Of a DNA stretch of 64,000 bases, positions 16,678 to 26,054 are shown piece by piece (positions within the stretch are counted from its first letter, which is position 1; the number at the start of each line of letters is the position of its first letter). Location of the stretch: positions 117,445-181,444 of the forward strand of contig NZ_FPAY01000011.1 of NCBI RefSeq assembly GCF_900116495.1, read 5' to 3'. This DNA is from Arthrobacter sp. ov118. GTDB lineage: Bacteria; Actinomycetota; Actinomycetes; Actinomycetales; Micrococcaceae. The notes beneath the pieces were generated by a model, which worked only from the letters and a program-made list of their open reading frames with translations, had not been told where the DNA came from and searched no databases. Position numbers and translations under genes: made by a program.

Positions 16678-17574
16678 ATGGATGACGAACTGCTGGTAGC
16701 ACCGCCTCTCGCCGTGAAAGATCTTGCCGGCCGGGCAGGGTTCGATGGGAACTTCCTGGGCCAGCCCGTGCCGCTGCCCGCCCTGCCCGGGGTGGAGACG
16801 GTCCTGCTGCCCTACACGCACTTCTCGGTGCTGATGCGCCCGGACAAGCGCCTCGCCGCCGTGACGGGACTGGGCATGGACGGCAGCAAGCTCGTGGACC
16901 TGGACCGGGCGGGAATCCCTTGGCGGCTGGATCCCCGGCTGGCCACGGACCTCCAGACGGGGGAGAGTGTGTACGCCCGGAACGACATCGACCGCGGGCA
17001 TCTGGTCCGTCGGGCCTCCGCGGTCTGGGGTGACACGGTCGCCGAGGCGCAGCTGGCGAACGAAGACACATTCCACTATACGAACGCTGCGCCCCAGGCG
17101 GCGAAGTTCAACCAGGGCCTCGAGCTGTGGCTGGGTCTCGAGTCCTACCTTCAGGAACATGCCGCCGAATACCGCAGCAGGATTGTCGTCTTCACCGGCC
17201 CGATTTTCAGCGCCATCGATCCGGTGTACCGCGGCGTGGAGATCCCGCTGCGCTTCTTCAAGGTCGCCGTCTTCATCCATCAGGGACAGCTCGCGGCCGT
17301 CGGGTACGTGGTGGACCAGACCCCTGAGCTGGCGGAGATACCCGAGGTGCCCAAGCCAGGTGCCATCGAGGATGCCCCTCCGCTGGGCCCGTTTCGGACC
17401 TTCCAGGTGCCCATCCGCGACATCGCCGAACTCACCGGCCTGGACTTGGACCAGCTGATTGCCGTGGACCGGATGCCCATCGCCGCGACACTCGGTGCCG
17501 CCCGCGTCGGATCCACCTGGCGGAAGCTGGCCGCCGTCGAAGACCTCGACCTCGACTTCGACCTCAAGGACTAA
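16678..17574 (+). CDS. DNA/RNA non-specific endonuclease
   Basis: A 298-residue beta-beta-alpha-metal nuclease of the NucA/Serratia type. The catalytic motif DRGHLVRR is at residues 105-112, with His108 as general base. The metal-ligand motif FHYTNAAPQ follows about 27 residues later, and the strand VVFTGPIF is in place. No signal peptide is evident, so it may act inside the cell or be exported by another route. It stands alone, next to remnants of a surface protein. Confidence 0.88.
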   Translation: MDDELLVAPPLAVKDLAGRAGFDGNFLGQPVPLPALPGVETVLLPYTHFSVLMRPDKRLAAVTGLGMDGSKLVDLDRAGIPWRLDPRLATDLQTGESVYARNDIDRGHLVRRASAVWGDTVAEAQLANEDTFHYTNAAPQAAKFNQGLELWLGLESYLQEHAAEYRSRIVVFTGPIFSAIDPVYRGVEIPLRFFKVAVFIHQGQLAAVGYVVDQTPELAEIPEVPKPGAIEDAPPLGPFRTFQVPIRDIAELTGLDLDQLIAVDRMPIAATLGAARVGSTWRKLAAVEDLDLDFDLKD

Positions 17575-18484
17575 CGCGGAGCGCCGCTGCTCGTTTGGCG
17601 GCCCGTTCTACGGTGCCTCAAATGTTTCACCTACAGGCGCGGGAGCCAGCTGCGGGCGCCGGACATGAAACGTCTTTGCAGGCGTCACGTACTCGGTCAT
17701 GACCCCGTTTGGCGTTCACGAACGCAGACTACGGTCCCCACCGCCCAGTTGGGGAACAAAATTCGCACTGCCGTGTGAGCCCGCTTTACTGCCGATAATC
17801 CACGCTGTCGCTTGCCGTAGGGACTCGACAGAAGTGTGAGATTTCGATCTAAGAGTTTCTTGAACCATTGTCAGAGAATCAAGAATCGAATCGTATTCTG
17901 ACAGCCTTTGGCCGCCTGCCTGACGTCAGGTTGGGGTGTACTACAAGCGGACAATCGGTCGCGACGGCCAGCCGACCCTTCCCGGGTGGAGTGGAGACAT
18001 GGGGCACGACGCCCGCTCAGCTGGAAAGGCGCTTCACCAATTTGACGAGGTCTGGTCCTGTCCCGGCTCCCAACAATTTCCCGGCCCGGCAGGATCCGCT
18101 TATACCCGCCACCACATATGGGAACCGTGCTGGCGTACTCCAGTGCCGTGAATTCTTCGCCCAGCTGCTGGCTCAGTCCCATGTCCGGGAAGTCAACGAG
18201 GGCGCCGCATTCGCCTGTACCTGAAATGGGCCAAACACTCGGAGGCCCTGATCAGGATCGAAAAGCATCCGGCGGGTCTAGGAACACCTCCGACGTCGGG
18301 TACTGGCGTACAGCCGACACCGTTTGCCATTTTTCTTGCCCCCAAGGAGAACGTGAGGATAAATTCCGGACGAGCTCTTTGCATTGTGAGCTTAATCCCA
18401 TATTATGGGTTGAAGCTGTTCCCCTTCCGGGTGCTACCTGCTCCAAGCCTTCAGAGCTGAAGGCGAAACGATCGGATCCTCTTC
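17575..18484. other. Long gene-poor stretch before the GntP operon
   Basis: About 910 bases with no convincing intact gene. An imperfect inverted repeat TGTCAGAGAAT...ATTCTGACA lies at 17870-17904. On the minus strand at about 17880-18240 frames with moderately good codon use are interrupted by stops, suggesting a decayed gene that I cannot name. The last 100 bases hold the palindrome at 18398-18410, probably the operator of the downstream operon. Confidence 0.4.
18398..18410. promoter_or_regulatory. Palindromic operator-like site upstream of gntP-like gene
   Basis: CCCATA-t-TATGGG, perfect six-base arms, with partly symmetric flanks (TTAAT and TTGAA). It lies about 75 bases before the permease start. 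Related palindromes occur at 24851 and 28175, near an IclR-type regulator gene. Confidence 0.55.
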
Positions 18485-19921
18485 ATGTCAGACATCGCTG
18501 TCTTGATCAACACAGGCGTAGCCGTCCTGGCCGCGGTTGTGCTCATTGTGCGTTTCAGAGTCAACCCCGTCATAGCCTTGGTCCTCGCTTCGGTTTATCT
18601 GGGCTTGGCTGTCGGTCTGGGCGTGGAAAAGACCGTCAAAACCATCACGTCGGGTTTCGGTGACATCATGGTGGATGTCGGCCTGCTCATCGCGTTCGGC
18701 GTCCTGATGGGCTCCGTCCTTAACCAGAGCGGCGCGATCCGGCGCTTGGTGGAGCACCTGCTCAACACGTTCGGACCCAAGCGACTGCCATACACGATGG
18801 GCCTTGCGATCGGCACCGTGCTCCAGTCCATCTTCCTGGACGTGCTCCTCGTCATTTCGGCCCCCCTGGCCCGAAAACTGGCGCCAAGAATCGGCAAATA
18901 TGGCACCGCCCGGATGGCTACCGCCATGGCGATCGCTCTGGAATGCGGCATTGTATTCACGGTTCCTGGGGTCGCATCACTCGCCTTGGCCGGACTCCTG
19001 AAAGTACCGCTGGGGAAAATGCTACTGTTCGGCCTGCTGCTGGTTATCCCGACCATCATCATCTCGATCGCCATCATGACGTTCCTCTTCCGGCGCGGCT
19101 TCTGGAACGAGGCAAAGGATGAAGACCACACCTTCGTCGCCGAGGAAGACCAGGAAGGCGAAGAGGACGATCATGAGGCGGGCGCCCCGCCCGTCGGCCA
19201 TCCGACGGACACTCGAGGCGGCAGCGGCACGGATCTGCAAACTGGAACGGTGTTGTTGACACAACGCGGCAAGAAGCAGTTCCCGTTGCTTCTGCTATTC
19301 GCCCCGCTCCTGACGTCGCTCCTGCTCATTGGCGCCGGCGCTGTCCTGCAAATCCTTGAGATCGACCTGCCGTGGCTGCAGCTCCTCGGCGAACCGGTCA
19401 TCGCACTCCTCATCGGCCTGATCGGCACCTGCCTCGTCACCCGCTCCGCCATCGGGCAGAAGCGCGTCGAGGAGGCCATTGCCGTCGGATTCAAGGAGAG
19501 CGGCCAAATCCTCATCCTCACCGGCGTCGGCGGCTGCCTCGCCGCGACCGTCGCTGCAGCCGGCCTTGGCCACATCCTTGGCGGACTCTTCTCCGCAAGC
19601 ACCGTCGCCCCGCTCCTCGTGGTGTGGGCCATCGCGGCCGTGCTCCACATCGCCGTCGGCTCAGTCACGCTGTCCGCCATCACCGCCGCAGGCCTGCTGG
19701 CCCCCATCGCACCCGCCATTGGTCTGGACCCGGTGCTGGTAGCACTGGCCGCCGGCGCCGGATCCCTGTTCATGGTTCACATCACCAGCAACACCTTCTG
19801 GCTCCTGCAGTCACTCCTGGGCCAGAGCGTACGGGGTGCGCTGAAATCCGTAACTTTCGGAGTCTCGGTGGCCTCCGTCGTCGCAATCCTGCTGATCATG
19901 CCGATGAGCCTGCTGTTCTGA
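18485..19921 (+). CDS. GntP family permease (gluconate/hydroxyacid symporter)
   Basis: A 478-residue membrane protein of the GntP family, which imports gluconate or related hydroxy and branched organic acids with protons. About 12 hydrophobic segments are visible. A charged cytoplasmic loop, Glu/Asp-rich (VAEEDQEGEEDDHE), occupies about residues 215-250, and the motif GVGGCLAATV lies in the second half. It opens an operon with a CoA-transferase, an HMG-CoA-lyase-like enzyme and a split transketolase, so the substrate is probably the acid handled by those enzymes. Confidence 0.88.
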   Translation: MSDIAVLINTGVAVLAAVVLIVRFRVNPVIALVLASVYLGLAVGLGVEKTVKTITSGFGDIMVDVGLLIAFGVLMGSVLNQSGAIRRLVEHLLNTFGPKRLPYTMGLAIGTVLQSIFLDVLLVISAPLARKLAPRIGKYGTARMATAMAIALECGIVFTVPGVASLALAGLLKVPLGKMLLFGLLLVIPTIIISIAIMTFLFRRGFWNEAKDEDHTFVAEEDQEGEEDDHEAGAPPVGHPTDTRGGSGTDLQTGTVLLTQRGKKQFPLLLLFAPLLTSLLLIGAGAVLQILEIDLPWLQLLGEPVIALLIGLIGTCLVTRSAIGQKRVEEAIAVGFKESGQILILTGVGGCLAATVAAAGLGHILGGLFSASTVAPLLVVWAIAAVLHIAVGSVTLSAITAAGLLAPIAPAIGLDPVLVALAAGAGSLFMVHITSNTFWLLQSLLGQSVRGALKSVTFGVSVASVVAILLIMPMSLLF

Positions 19922-19965
19922 CCGGGCAGCTATCCACCGCAACGCCACAAAACGAAGGAACACCA

Positions 19966-21216
19966 ATGACACAGACACGCATCGCACCGCTGGACGGCGT
20001 CAGAGTCCTCGAACTAGGAAACTACATAGCTGCACCCACTGCGGGCCGGCTTCTCGCTGACTTCGGTGCCGAAGTGATCAAGGTAGAGCGGCCTGGTACC
20101 GGCGACGAGCTGCGCAACTGGAGGCTGCACAAGGGCGACACCTCCATGCTGTACCGCACCATCAACCGCAACAAGAAGTCCGTCGTCTTGGACCTGCGCA
20201 CCGAGGCCGGCCGGCAGGCGGTCCTGGGACTTGCCGGGAAGTCGGACATCCTCCTGGAAAACTTCCGTCCGGGAACCCTGGAGAAATGGGGGCTGGGCCC
20301 CGAGGTCCTTAACGAGGTAAACCCGGAACTTGTCATCACACGCATTTCCGCCTTTGGGCAGACCGGACCGCTGTCCGAGCGTCCGGGCTTTGCCGCAGTC
20401 GCCGAAGCTTACGGGGGCTTCCGGAACCTCGTCGGCGATCCCGACCGCGCGCCCGTACGGGTCGGCGTCTCGATCGGCGATTCGATCGCGGGCCTCTACG
20501 CAGCCTTCGGCTCCATGATGAGCCTCTACCAACGGGAAGCGCGACGCCGGGACTCCGCTGGTGCCGCTGTGCTCACCGAACGAATCATCGACGTTGCGCT
20601 CAACGAAGCCATGTTCTCCATGATGGAATCGCTCATTCCGGACTACCAGGCATATGGTGTGGACCGGCAACGTGTAGGCGGCCGCATGGAAGGAATCGCA
20701 CCCTCCAACGCCTACATCTGCAAGGACGGAGCCAGCATCGTTGTCGCCGGCAACGGGGACTCCATCTACCAGCGGTACATGCAGACCATCGGGCGCCCGG
20801 AGTTGGCCGAAGATCCCGAACTGCAGAGCAATGCCGGCCGCTGGGCACGGCGCGAGGAACTGGACCAGGCCATTGGCGCATGGACCGGGGAACTGGATGC
20901 CGCCGACGCCCTTGCCGCCCTGGACGCGGCCGGTGTTCCGGCGGGCCCTATTTACACTGCAGCGGATATCAGTAACGACAGCCAGTACGCGGCCCGCAAC
21001 ATGATCCAGAAATTCGACGTCTCCACCGGCGAAGAAACCCTCTCCGGCGTCGGCTTCCCGGGCATCGTGCCCGTCATCGGCGACCAGTCCCTGCCCATCC
21101 GCAACCTCGGGCCGGATCTGGGCGAAAACACAGCGGAAATCCTCTCCGGGCTCTTGGACATGGACCCGACAGAGATCACTGCGGCCGCTGGCCGCGAGGA
21201 GGCACTTCAGGCATGA
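19966..21216 (+). CDS. Class III CoA-transferase (CaiB/BaiF family)
   Basis: A 416-residue enzyme that moves CoA from a donor thioester to a carboxylic acid. The family opening (LDGVRVLELGNYIAAPTAGRLLADFGAEV), the RNKKSVVLDL block and the FRPGTLEKWGLG block are present. The catalytic aspartate should be the one in the VSIGDSIAGLYAA segment. The ATG at 19966 has AAGGAA upstream; open frame further upstream is read through the permease gene in another frame and is not used. The stop overlaps the next start (ATGA), so product and lyase are made together. Confidence 0.92.
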   Translation: MTQTRIAPLDGVRVLELGNYIAAPTAGRLLADFGAEVIKVERPGTGDELRNWRLHKGDTSMLYRTINRNKKSVVLDLRTEAGRQAVLGLAGKSDILLENFRPGTLEKWGLGPEVLNEVNPELVITRISAFGQTGPLSERPGFAAVAEAYGGFRNLVGDPDRAPVRVGVSIGDSIAGLYAAFGSMMSLYQREARRRDSAGAAVLTERIIDVALNEAMFSMMESLIPDYQAYGVDRQRVGGRMEGIAPSNAYICKDGASIVVAGNGDSIYQRYMQTIGRPELAEDPELQSNAGRWARREELDQAIGAWTGELDAADALAALDAAGVPAGPIYTAADISNDSQYAARNMIQKFDVSTGEETLSGVGFPGIVPVIGDQSLPIRNLGPDLGENTAEILSGLLDMDPTEITAAAGREEALQA

Positions 21217-22217
21217 ACCACCACGTAAACCCACTCGCCTCAACACTGGGCAACACCATCCTGCGCGACGTCACCCTGCGGGACGGGCTTCAGCTCACCG
21301 GAAAGCTCCTGCCCACCGAACAAAAAGTGGACACCGTCCGCGAGCTGCTGCGCCTGGGCGTACCCGCGATCGAACTCGGCTCCATGGCCCGACCCGACCT
21401 CGTTCCCACTATGGCCAACACCCTGGAGGTAGTTCAGGCCCTCACCGCCGAGGAACTCGACAAATGTTGGATCTGGGTCGCCACTCCGGGGCACGTGGCC
21501 AAAGCAGCGGCCGCCGGGGCGCGGAACTTCCAATACTGCCTCTCCGCCTCAGACTCGCACAACAAGGCAAACATCGGCCGCAGCACGGACGAAAGCCTCG
21601 CCGCTCTGCCCGAGGCCGTGAAATACGCCAAAGCCGTCGATGGCCAGATCCAACTTTGCATAGCCACCTCGTTCACGTGCCCCTTTGAAGGAATGGTCCC
21701 GGAAGAACGCGTCCTGTCCATCGCCAACGATCCCCGGGCAGAGGGCACCACGGACATAGTCCTCTGTGACACTCTTGGGCAGGCTATTCCCGCCCAGGTG
21801 TCCGGGCTGATCAGCCGCATCCGCCAGGAGTCTCCTTCCCGCCGGATCGTGTACCACGGCCATGACACCTGGGGCCTCGGCGTCGCCAACACCCTCGCCG
21901 CCATCCAGTCCGGCGCCACCATGGTGGACGGCGCGCTGGGCGGCCTCGGCGGGTGCCCCTTCGCCCCAGGCGCGAGCGGAAACACCTCGAGCGAGGACAT
22001 CCTGTTCGCAACACGCCCGGAATGGCTGACCACCGAAAGATTCGCAGGACTGGTGGGGCTTTCCGAGAAACTGCTTGCGGAGCTCGGCGAGCCCAACCGT
22101 TCAAAGTCCGCTCAAGGGGCACGCTCCAAAGCCGCGGCCTTCGAGTGGGTCATCCCTTCAGACGCCAGCACGCCGTCAAACGACGCTGCATGCGGCACGG
22201 TGCCCACGGCCCCGTAG
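21213..22217 (+). CDS. HMG-CoA-lyase-like (DRE-TIM) enzyme
   Basis: A 334-residue TIM-barrel lyase of the DRE family. The N-terminal RDVTLRDGLQ motif carries the catalytic Arg and metal-binding Asp; YHGHDTWGLG carries the metal histidines, and GLGGCPFAPGASGN is the HMG-CoA-lyase signature with its cysteine. The enzyme should cleave a 3-hydroxy-3-carboxyalkyl-CoA to acetyl-CoA (or acetoacetate) and a keto acid. Because a CoA-transferase is fused to it in the operon, the true substrate may be a branched hydroxy acid other than HMG. A Ser/Ala-rich tail follows the barrel. Confidence 0.88.
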   Translation: MNHHVNPLASTLGNTILRDVTLRDGLQLTGKLLPTEQKVDTVRELLRLGVPAIELGSMARPDLVPTMANTLEVVQALTAEELDKCWIWVATPGHVAKAAAAGARNFQYCLSASDSHNKANIGRSTDESLAALPEAVKYAKAVDGQIQLCIATSFTCPFEGMVPEERVLSIANDPRAEGTTDIVLCDTLGQAIPAQVSGLISRIRQESPSRRIVYHGHDTWGLGVANTLAAIQSGATMVDGALGGLGGCPFAPGASGNTSSEDILFATRPEWLTTERFAGLVGLSEKLLAELGEPNRSKSAQGARSKAAAFEWVIPSDASTPSNDAACGTVPTAP

Positions 22218-22230
22218 CCGTCATCCGGCA

Positions 22231-22251
22231 GGAGCCGGAGGGAGCGGCTCC
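22231..22251 (+). terminator. Hairpin between lyase and transketolase genes
   Basis: GGAGCCG-gagggag-CGGCTCC, seven-base perfect arms, no U-tract. It may attenuate rather than end transcription, because the next gene in the same direction follows 170 bases later. Confidence 0.35.
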
Positions 22252-22419
22252 CGGCGACGACCCAAAATGCGCCAACGTCCCAGCGGCTTCCCGCCGCGAC
22301 GTTCCTGGAGCCAGTCCCGAAGCGACAGTCCAACGCCGGAAGGCCCCAACGCCAGCGCCGCAGAAGAGGCGGCAGGAATGCCCCTGCCCTAGATCGATTT
22401 TCTGAACATAGGAGTAACC

Positions 22420-23274
22420 ATGATTACCCGTGAAAGCGTCGTCCACAGCGACGAAGACCTAAAACGGATTGCCGGCACAATCCGCCGCGACATCATTTCG
22501 ATGCTTGCCGCGGCTAAGAGCGGACACAGTGCCGGACCCTTGGGCATGGCAGAGCTGTTGGCCGTTCTGTATTTCCACAGCATGCTCCACGATCCGCAAA
22601 ACCCGGACTGGGACAAGAGGGACGTCTTCTACCTCAGCAACGGGCACACGGCACCCGTTCTCTACGCCGCCATGGCACGCGCGGGATACTTTCCCGTCGA
22701 CGAGCTCCAGACCCTGCGCCAATTCGGCTCCCGGCTCCAGGGCCACCCGGAGCGTCTGGCCCTGCCCGGGCTGGAAAGCACGAGCGGACCCCTCGGCTCG
22801 GGACTTTCACAGGCCGCCGGTTATGCGTACGTGCTGCAGGAGATTGACCAGGTAAACCAGCGGTGGGTCTACACAATCATGGGCGACGGCGAGATCAATG
22901 AGGGAAATGTGTGGGAGGCCGCAATGTTCGCGGGCAAATACGCCTTGGGCAACCTCATCGCCTTTATTGACCGCAACAACATTCAAATCGACGGTTCCAC
23001 CGAAGACGTGATGCCCTTGCGCGACCTCCGCGGCAAGTGGGAATCGTTCGACTGGCACGTTCTTGAAATTGACGGAAACAACGTTCGCAGCATCATCGAC
23101 GCCATCGGGCTTGCCAAGGCTGTTACTGCCAAACCCACCATGATCATCGCAAATACCGTCCCCGGCAAGGGCGTGCCATTCATGGAATACAACCACCGCT
23201 GGCACGGCATGCCCCCCACATCGGAGCAGGCCGACATCGCCCTGCTCGCACTCGAAGGAGCCACAGCCCCATGA
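22420..23274 (+). CDS. Transketolase, N-terminal subunit
   Basis: A 284-residue thiamine-diphosphate-binding half of a split transketolase. It has the motifs SGHSAGPLGMAELLAVL, LSNGHTAPVLYA and the ThDP/Mg site GDGEINEGNVWEA...IAFIDRNN. Two-subunit transketolases of this length act on sugars or on ketol donors such as hydroxypyruvate in specialised catabolism rather than in the central pentose pathway. The start has AGGAG nearby. Its stop overlaps the C-terminal subunit gene by four bases. Confidence 0.92.
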   Translation: MITRESVVHSDEDLKRIAGTIRRDIISMLAAAKSGHSAGPLGMAELLAVLYFHSMLHDPQNPDWDKRDVFYLSNGHTAPVLYAAMARAGYFPVDELQTLRQFGSRLQGHPERLALPGLESTSGPLGSGLSQAAGYAYVLQEIDQVNQRWVYTIMGDGEINEGNVWEAAMFAGKYALGNLIAFIDRNNIQIDGSTEDVMPLRDLRGKWESFDWHVLEIDGNNVRSIIDAIGLAKAVTAKPTMIIANTVPGKGVPFMEYNHRWHGMPPTSEQADIALLALEGATAP

Positions 23275-24302
23275 CCGCTTTCCCCCTGGACCCCCGTGCC
23301 CTCACCAACGACGTCAGCTCGGAACCCATTCGCGCTGGTTTTGGCCGTGGTCTCCTCGCAGCTGGCGAACTCGATGAGCGCGTGGTCGCACTTTGTGCCG
23401 ACCTTACCGACAGTACGCAGATGCACCTCTTCAAGGACCGCTTTCCGCGCCGCTTCGTGCAAGTTGGCGTCGCCGAGCAGAACCTGGTCACCGTGGCCAG
23501 CGGCATGGCCCGAGCTGGAAAAATCCCCTTCACATCCAGCTACGCAGCCTTCAGCCCGGGCCGCAACTGGGAGCAATTTAAGACAACAGCGGCACTGAAT
23601 GACCAGCCCGTAACCATCGTCGGCTCACACGCCGGGATCAACGTGGGTCCCGACGGCGCGACCCATCAAATGCTCGAAGACATCGCCTTGATGCGCGTCA
23701 TCCCCAACACCCGCGTCATTGCCCCCGCAGACAGCATAGAAGCCGAAAAAGCCACACGCGCCCTTGCCTCCGATCCGGGCCCGAGTTACATCCGCCTAGC
23801 CCGGGATGCCACGCCGGTTTTCACCACCGCAGATTCGCCGTTCGAAATCGGGAAGGCGTACGTGCTGCGTTCCGGAACGGACATATCGATCATCACCACC
23901 GGGACCATGACCTATCAAGGTCTGCTCGCTGCGGAAATCCTCGCCGACCGGGGACTCTCTGCGGAGGTTGTCCACGTTCCAACAATCAAGCCGCTTGACG
24001 AAGAAACCATCCTCAACAGCATCCGGAAAACCAGGTACGCTGCCACGATTGAAGAAGCTCAGATCGCCGGCGGACTAGGCTCAGCCGTGGCCGAACTTGC
24101 CTCGCTCCGCTGCCCGATTCCCATTGACCGCTTCGGGATGAAAGACCGCTTCGGTGAAAGCGGCACCCCTGCGAAGCTCCTTGAGGTCTTCCGTCTCACC
24201 GGTCCCCAGCTCGCAGATGACATCGAGCAGTGCGTCCGGGAGCGGACTGCAGCAGCCTCCCTGGCTGCTCCGACGGAAGTTGCCGACGCTCTCGCCCACT
24301 AG
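23271..24302 (+). CDS. Transketolase, C-terminal subunit
   Basis: A 343-residue partner carrying the pyrimidine-binding domain (FVQVGVAEQNLVTVASGMA, with the catalytic Glu in AEQN) and the C-terminal transketolase domain. Coupling with the N-terminal subunit through ATGA suggests equal production. Together they make one active transketolase that transfers two-carbon ketol units. It is the last gene of the operon; a strong hairpin follows 240 bases later. Confidence 0.92.
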   Translation: MTAFPLDPRALTNDVSSEPIRAGFGRGLLAAGELDERVVALCADLTDSTQMHLFKDRFPRRFVQVGVAEQNLVTVASGMARAGKIPFTSSYAAFSPGRNWEQFKTTAALNDQPVTIVGSHAGINVGPDGATHQMLEDIALMRVIPNTRVIAPADSIEAEKATRALASDPGPSYIRLARDATPVFTTADSPFEIGKAYVLRSGTDISIITTGTMTYQGLLAAEILADRGLSAEVVHVPTIKPLDEETILNSIRKTRYAATIEEAQIAGGLGSAVAELASLRCPIPIDRFGMKDRFGESGTPAKLLEVFRLTGPQLADDIEQCVRERTAAASLAAPTEVADALAH

Positions 24303-24542
24303 GAAACCGGGGAGGGAACGGCTTCGCCGCCGCGCCGGGGCCGAGGCTGTTCCCCGCCATCGTCATGTGGTGCCGGAATTGAACCTTGCTGTGGTTCCAA
24401 AAGTCGCGCACGTATTTTCAGATTTCCCGGCGCCGGCGCGCGCACTCGCAACACGCAACCCGAAAGACGGGGGCCCGCGCCGGGAATCATCTCCGAAGAC
24501 CAATGTTCACATGATCCTGGTCGACGAGAGGCATCAGTGTTG

Positions 24543-24590
24543 CCGACACCGAGGGTTCCTGCCAGCCAAGGCAGGGACCCTCGATGTCGG
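24543..24590. terminator. Very strong hairpin after the transketolase operon
   Basis: Two 21-base arms around a six-base loop (agccaa): the arms begin CCGACA and end TGTCGG, with 19 Watson-Crick pairs plus one G-T wobble. TTTA follows on the plus strand. It is much longer than an average terminator, so a structured RNA is possible. Confidence 0.65.
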
Positions 24591-24850
24591 TTTACACGCC
24601 GCGTCCGTGGTGGCTCCCGCCGGCGCGCTGCCACCCCGTGCTTCCTGGGGGCGAATCACTTCGCGCTGGCGTGAGTTCCGGAGTGAAGCCGGGTCGGTCA
24701 AAGCCCTGATTCCGCCGTTCCTCGGACGAGGCCGGGAACCGCGGATGGAGCCGATGCCTGCCCCTGGTCAGCAGAGGGAGCTTTTCCGCCAGTCACTATA
24801 AAAGACATCGGGTGCAAGAATGCAGGCCCTCTTCACTATACGGGTTTAAT

Positions 24851-24863
24851 CCCATAATATGAG
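24851..24863. promoter_or_regulatory. Palindromic operator-like site upstream of the glycerate operon
   Basis: CCCATA-a-TATGAG, 5 of 6 pairs. It shares TTAATCCCATA (with upstream flank) with the site at 18398. It lies about 200 bases before the dehydrogenase start. Confidence 0.45.
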
Positions 24864-25064
24864 TGATGATGATCAGCGACGATGCTGTCATACGTCCGTC
24901 CGGCACTGTTCGCGCGGAAGACACGGCAGCGCGTTCCTTCTCAAAGTGGGAACGTGCAGCGAATGCGCGGCTTCGGCCGCGGGAGGAACTTCAACCATGA
25001 ACTGCAATCCAGGGCGCCGCGCGTCAGACTTTGAACGAACCCACCTGAGGGATGGCGCCTGACC

Positions 25065-26054
25065 GTGGGCAACAGCTTCCTGGTCACGACCGCGATCCCG
25101 GAACCCGGGCTCGGGCTGCTTAGCAACGCCGGCAGGGTCACCGTGCTGCCCGAGCCCCCCGACTACGAATCGCTGGCCTCACTGTGCGCATCCGGGGACT
25201 TCGATGTCGTCCTCACCCAGCTACGCGACGTGATCGACGCCGATCTGCTGGCCCGTGCCCGCGTCCGAGGGATATCCAACTTCGCCGTCGGCTACAACAA
25301 CATCGACGTCGGTGCGGCCACCCGGGCCGGCATTCTTGTGGGCAATACGCCCGGTGTCCTCACGGATGCGACGGCGGACATTGCCATGCTGCTCATCCTC
25401 GGCACGGCCAGACGCGTCGTGGAGGCGGACAAACTGGTACGCGAGGGCAGATTCCACGGCTGGGAGCCGAACCTCCTGCTCGGCCGCAACGTCTCCGGTG
25501 CGGTCCTGGGCCTCGCCGGATTCGGCAGAATAGCCCGCGCCACTGCCAGACGGGCCTTGGGATTCGGCATGGAGGTACTCTTCGCGCCCAGACCACCCGG
25601 TGACCGGCCGGTAAGCGAAGGTGAGCTGGGCGAGTTCGCCGGTAAGGTCCGCCAGGTGCCTTGGGAGGAGCTTGTGGAACGCAGCGACTTTTTGTCCCTG
25701 CACGTTCCCCTCAACGACCAGACCCGGTACATGGTGGACGCCGGCGTCCTGCGCCGCATGAAGCCTGACGCCATCCTTATCAATACCGCCCGCGGCCCGA
25801 TTGTGCATGAGGCAGCCCTGGTGGAGGCGCTGCGGAACGGCGTCATCGCGGCAGCCGGCCTGGACGTCTTCGAAGATGAACCGCGGCTGGCCCCCGGCCT
25901 GGCCGAACTGCCGAACACCGTGTTGCTGCCGCATGTCGGCAGCGCAACCGTACCCGTCCGAGCCGAGATGGCACGCCTCAGCGCGCTAAATGCGGTGGCC
26001 ATCGCCGAAGGCAGCGTGCCCCCGCACGCCGTGAACCCGGAGGCCCAAGCATGA
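25065..26054 (+). CDS. D-2-hydroxyacid dehydrogenase (hydroxypyruvate/glyoxylate reductase type)
   Basis: A 329-residue NAD(P)-dependent enzyme. The Rossmann motif GLAGFGRIAR is near residue 148, followed by the catalytic Arg region NTARGP, Glu in DVFEDEP and His in LLPHVGSAT. The motif NYAVGYNNIDV-like block (NFAVGYNNIDV) places it in the D-glycerate dehydrogenase group. It likely reduces hydroxypyruvate or glyoxylate. The start is a GTG at 25065. It overlaps the following kinase gene (ATGA), which uses D-glycerate, so the pair converts hydroxypyruvate to a phosphoglycerate. Confidence 0.9.
   Translation: MGNSFLVTTAIPEPGLGLLSNAGRVTVLPEPPDYESLASLCASGDFDVVLTQLRDVIDADLLARARVRGISNFAVGYNNIDVGAATRAGILVGNTPGVLTDATADIAMLLILGTARRVVEADKLVREGRFHGWEPNLLLGRNVSGAVLGLAGFGRIARATARRALGFGMEVLFAPRPPGDRPVSEGELGEFAGKVRQVPWEELVERSDFLSLHVPLNDQTRYMVDAGVLRRMKPDAILINTARGPIVHEAALVEALRNGVIAAAGLDVFEDEPRLAPGLAELPNTVLLPHVGSATVPVRAEMARLSALNAVAIAEGSVPPHAVNPEAQA

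Larger units (their letters stand above)
24303..25064. other. Intergenic stretch between two catabolic operons
   Basis: About 760 bases without a credible gene. It contains a very strong hairpin at 24543-24590, a short AT-rich patch (CACTATA at 24795 and 24834) that could be promoter elements, and an IclR-type palindrome at 24851. Everything points to the end of the transketolase operon and the promoter of the glycerate operon. Confidence 0.5.

Noticed and set aside
19372..19965. N-terminal extension of the first CoA-transferase
   Set aside because: It reads the permease gene in another frame; the family starts at ATG 19966.
20014..21246. 410-codon minus-strand frame opposite the CoA-transferase
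   Set aside because: Exact antisense of a well-supported enzyme gene; composition is unlike a protein and no ribosome site is present.
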